Positions 60,184 through 64,000 of a stretch of DNA of 64,000 bases are shown here, piece by piece. Source of the DNA: Staphylococcus haemolyticus (GTDB lineage Bacteria; Bacillota; Bacilli; Staphylococcales; Staphylococcaceae); the NCBI RefSeq assembly GCF_006094395.1, contig NZ_CP035291.1:1178001-1242000 (forward strand), read 5' to 3'. Positions within the stretch are counted from its first letter, which is position 1, and every line of letters begins with the position of its first letter. The notes below the pieces were generated by a model that saw only the letters and a program-made list of their open reading frames with translations, was not told where the DNA came from and ran no database searches. The position numbers and the translations under genes are program-made.

Positions 60184-62457
60184 ATGATTAAATCTAAATA
60201 TAACTGGCTCTATGAACCTCCAACAGAATACATAAATGAAACTTTAATAAAAAAATATCAATTAACACCGATTATAAAAAAACTGCTTGAAAGTAAATCG
60301 ATAACTGATGATGAGTCAATTAAAGCCTTATTAGATGAAACTATCATTAACCACGATCCATGGCTATTAAGTGATATGGAAAAAGCGGTGACTCGAATCA
60401 ATGAAGCAATTGATAAAAATGAGCGTATATTGGTATATGGTGATTATGATGCCGATGGTGTCACTTCTACAACTATATTAGTTAAAACATTGCAGACATT
60501 AGGGGCTGAAGTGGGTTGGTATATTCCTAATCGATTTTCAGAAGGTTATGGTCCTAATGAACTTGCATTTAGAAATGCATATGATGAAGGCGTGTCTCTC
60601 ATCATAACTGTCGATAATGGCATACAAGGTCATAAAGAGATTGAAATGGTACAAAAGCTAGGAGTTGATGTCATAGTAACTGATCATCATGAAATTGGAC
60701 ATACTTTGCCTGAAGCGTATGCCATCGTACATCCAATGCATCCAGAGTATGAATACCCATTTCACTTTTTATGTGGTGCTGGTGTAGCTTACAAACTGTC
60801 TCAAGTTTTATTAGACAATCCTCCTAATTATTTTGTAAGTTTAGCTGCGATTGGTACTATAGCAGATTTAGTGTCAATGACAGATGAAAACCGCTCTATA
60901 GTAAAACAAGGTTTATCATTTTTAAATCAAAGCTGCCCGATTCAAATTAAAGCATTACTTAACCAAGCTGGTTATAATGACACGATTAACGAAGAAACTG
61001 TAGGTTTTATTATAGGGCCGCGACTTAATGCCGTTGGTAGATTAGAGGATGCATCATTAGCTGCTGAGTTATTAATGACCGAAGATGAAGAAGAAGCTGA
61101 ATTTCTTGCTGAACAAGTAGAACATTTTAATGTTGAACGTAAAGAAATAGTAGCTCAGATAACTGATGAGGCACTAGCCATTGCTGAAGAAAAAGTAAAT
61201 AATGGCAATCAATTTTTACTATTAGCTAAAGAAAATTGGCATGAAGGTGTCTTAGGTATAGTAGCATCTAAAATTGTTGAGACATATGCATTACCTACCT
61301 TAATTTTGAATATTGATTTAGAACAAAATCATGCTAAAGGATCAGCTCGTAGTATAGAACAAGTTTCAATGTTTGAAATTTTGAGTGCACATCAAGATTT
61401 AATTTCTAAGTTTGGTGGTCATCATATGGCTGCGGGTATGACTATGGAGATAGATTATATTGAAGCATTAGAGCAAGGATTAAATGACTGGATGTTTAAA
61501 TTATCAGAACATACGTCACTAGAGCCGACAAAACATGTATCAGTTAAATTAGAAGAGAATGATATTTCTATAAATAACATTCGTGATATTCAAAGACTAA
61601 GTCCATTTGGCACAGACTTTGAAAAACCATTATTGGAAATTGATGATAATGAAGTCGTTGATGTTAGAGCAATTGGAAAAGATAAAAACCATTTAAAATT
61701 AGTAACCGGTCAGTTACAATTACAAAGCATATTTTGGAAAAATGGTCAGTTAGCAACTCAAATTGAACCTGGTCAACCAATCAATCTACTAGGAAATTTA
61801 CAAATCAATGAATGGAACGGAAATCAATCACCACAGTTTATTATTCAAGATATAGCAACGAATAATGAACAAATATTAGATTACCGAAGTAAACGTAAAC
61901 AATTAAATATAGACCCAAACGATACTAAAGTTGCTTTTTTAATACACCCTAAAAAAGAAAAATTGAATCATAATTACTATTATTATGGTGATAAAATCGA
62001 TCAAGAACATGAAGTAGTAATTTTAAGAGACTTGCCCAATGATTTAGACAGTCTTAAAGATAGTCTCAAAAACTTAAATTATTCACAACTCTATTTAGTA
62101 CTGCAACATCAGCAGAGTATATATTTTGATGGTATGCCCACGTCAAATCAATTTAAAAGCTGTTTCAAAGCGCTAATGACCAAAAAAGAAACCAATCTTG
62201 AACAAGAGGGTATGTTACTGTGTCAACATTTGAATGTTAAACCTAATATTTTAAAATTTATGCTTAAAGTATTTTATGAGTTAGGTTTTGTTACAGAAGA
62301 AAATGGTATAATTAAAATTGTAGATAATGCTAACAAACAAAATATTGAAACAAGTCGCGTTTATCAATTAAGACAATCAAGAATGGAAGTTGAGAAACTT
62401 TTACTATATGATGATTTCACGCAACTAAAAACTTGGATCAAATCACAGAAGGGTTAG
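60184..62457 (+). CDS. recJ: Single-stranded-DNA-specific exonuclease RecJ
   Basis: RecJ degrades single-stranded DNA 5' to 3' in recombination and mismatch repair. The 757-residue protein has the DHH phosphoesterase motifs YGDYDADGVTST near 85, TVDNG near 145 and VTDHHE near 164, the DHHA1 region with GGHHMAAGMT near 420, and an OB fold. About 190 extra C-terminal residues (from about 570) match the Firmicute-type RecJ extension of unknown role. I chose ATG 60184, which follows GGGAGG and gives MIKSKYNWLYEPP. apt lies 21 bp downstream. Confidence 0.95.
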   Translation: MIKSKYNWLYEPPTEYINETLIKKYQLTPIIKKLLESKSITDDESIKALLDETIINHDPWLLSDMEKAVTRINEAIDKNERILVYGDYDADGVTSTTILVKTLQTLGAEVGWYIPNRFSEGYGPNELAFRNAYDEGVSLIITVDNGIQGHKEIEMVQKLGVDVIVTDHHEIGHTLPEAYAIVHPMHPEYEYPFHFLCGAGVAYKLSQVLLDNPPNYFVSLAAIGTIADLVSMTDENRSIVKQGLSFLNQSCPIQIKALLNQAGYNDTINEETVGFIIGPRLNAVGRLEDASLAAELLMTEDEEEAEFLAEQVEHFNVERKEIVAQITDEALAIAEEKVNNGNQFLLLAKENWHEGVLGIVASKIVETYALPTLILNIDLEQNHAKGSARSIEQVSMFEILSAHQDLISKFGGHHMAAGMTMEIDYIEALEQGLNDWMFKLSEHTSLEPTKHVSVKLEENDISINNIRDIQRLSPFGTDFEKPLLEIDDNEVVDVRAIGKDKNHLKLVTGQLQLQSIFWKNGQLATQIEPGQPINLLGNLQINEWNGNQSPQFIIQDIATNNEQILDYRSKRKQLNIDPNDTKVAFLIHPKKEKLNHNYYYYGDKIDQEHEVVILRDLPNDLDSLKDSLKNLNYSQLYLVLQHQQSIYFDGMPTSNQFKSCFKALMTKKETNLEQEGMLLCQHLNVKPNILKFMLKVFYELGFVTEENGIIKIVDNANKQNIETSRVYQLRQSRMEVEKLLLYDDFTQLKTWIKSQKG

Positions 62458-62478
62458 TAAATAGGAGGAAATAGATAA

Positions 62479-62997
62479 ATGGATTTAAAGCAATATGTTT
62501 CGGAAGTGCAAGATTGGCCTAAACCGGGGGTAAGTTTTAAAGATATAACTACAATTATGGATAACGGGGAAGCTTATGGTTATGCTACCGATCAAATTGT
62601 AAAATATGCTAAGGACAGAGATGTAGATGTTGTTGTAGGTCCGGAAGCTAGAGGATTTATCATTGGATGTCCAGTAGCGTATTCAATGGGCATTGGTTTT
62701 GCACCTGTTAGAAAAGAAGGTAAATTACCTCGTGAAGTCATCCGATATGAATATGACTTAGAATATGGTACAAATATTTTAACGATGCACAATGATGCCA
62801 TTAAACCAGGGCAGCGTGTACTTATAACTGATGACTTATTAGCTACTGGTGGTACTATTGAAGCAGCTATTAAATTAGTTGAAAAACTAGGAGGCATCGT
62901 CGTAGGTATTGCATTCATAATCGAACTTAAATATTTAAATGGTATCGAAAAAATTAAAGATTATGATGTTATGAGTTTAATTTCATATGATGAATAG
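62479..62997 (+). CDS. apt: Adenine phosphoribosyltransferase
   Basis: Apt salvages adenine to AMP with PRPP. The 172-residue protein has the PRPP-binding motif [13 protein letters not shown] at about 114-126, [16 protein letters not shown] near 54 and the start [27 protein letters not shown] precedes the ATG. The order recJ-apt-rel is conserved in Firmicutes. It ends with a strong terminator before rel. Confidence 0.97.
   Translation: MDLKQYVSEVQDWPKPGVSFKDITTIMDNGEAYGYATDQIVKYAKDRDVDVVVGPEARGFIIGCPVAYSMGIGFAPVRKEGKLPREVIRYEYDLEYGTNILTMHNDAIKPGQRVLITDDLLATGGTIEAAIKLVEKLGGIVVGIAFIIELKYLNGIEKIKDYDVMSLISYDE

Positions 62998-64000
<1,003 letters not shown>

Overview
The window is a low-GC Firmicute chromosome segment and almost certainly a Staphylococcus. 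Protein sequences and gene order match the conserved staphylococcal block accDA-pfkA-pyk ... citZ-icd-phoPR-polA ... thrS-lysP-infC ... hemAXCDBL-valS-folC ... mreCD-rplU ... obg-ruvAB-queA-tgt-yajC-secDF-recJ-apt-rel. Sequence details differ from what I remember of S. aureus, and a species-type ISL3 insertion is present, so a coagulase-negative species is likely; I cannot name it. There are no rRNA or tRNA genes, no CRISPR array and no prophage. It is core chromosome with one insertion sequence.

Layout. 1-4161: end of accD, accA, then pfkA-pyk. 4376-8401: a dus gene, an intact ISL3-family element (5499-6987, 8-bp target duplication) and a CycA-type amino acid permease on the minus strand. 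8675-13958: citZ-icd and phoP-phoR. 14202-22624: polA-mutM-coaE, gapB, nrdR-dnaB-dnaI. 22621-28162: three RNA-controlled units in a row, thrS (T-box), lysP (lysine riboswitch) and infC-rpmI-rplT (L20 leader). 28274-33496: a Nudix protein, a YsoA-like protein, tig, clpX, ysxC. 33667-39787: the glutamate-to-uroporphyrinogen pathway hemA-hemX-hemC-hemD-hemB-hemL. 39868-45848: AbrB-family membrane protein, tag (minus strand), valS (T-box), folC. 46041-49906: a frameshifted comC, radC, several small membrane or hypothetical genes, mreC. 49906-51481: mreD and the ribosomal protein unit rplU-prp-rpmA. 51634-64000: obg, an ACT-domain protein, ruvA-ruvB-queA-tgt-yajC, secDF, recJ, apt and the start of rel.

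How it works together. Central carbon flow is represented by malonyl-CoA synthesis, lower glycolysis, the entry to the citrate cycle and the gluconeogenic GapB. A cre-like CcpA site sits in front of gapB and a weaker one in front of pfkA. Translation genes are controlled by leader RNAs. In several places the leader attenuator is also the only visible terminator of the gene upstream.

I did not find a convincing undescribed multi-gene system. The observations most worth checking are the IS that inserted exactly into the loop of the permease terminator hairpin, the ATA start codon of infC, the one-base frameshift in comC, the chain of riboswitch-type leaders without separate terminators, and unexplained inverted repeats at 40941-41063, 18506-18539 and 33629-33650.
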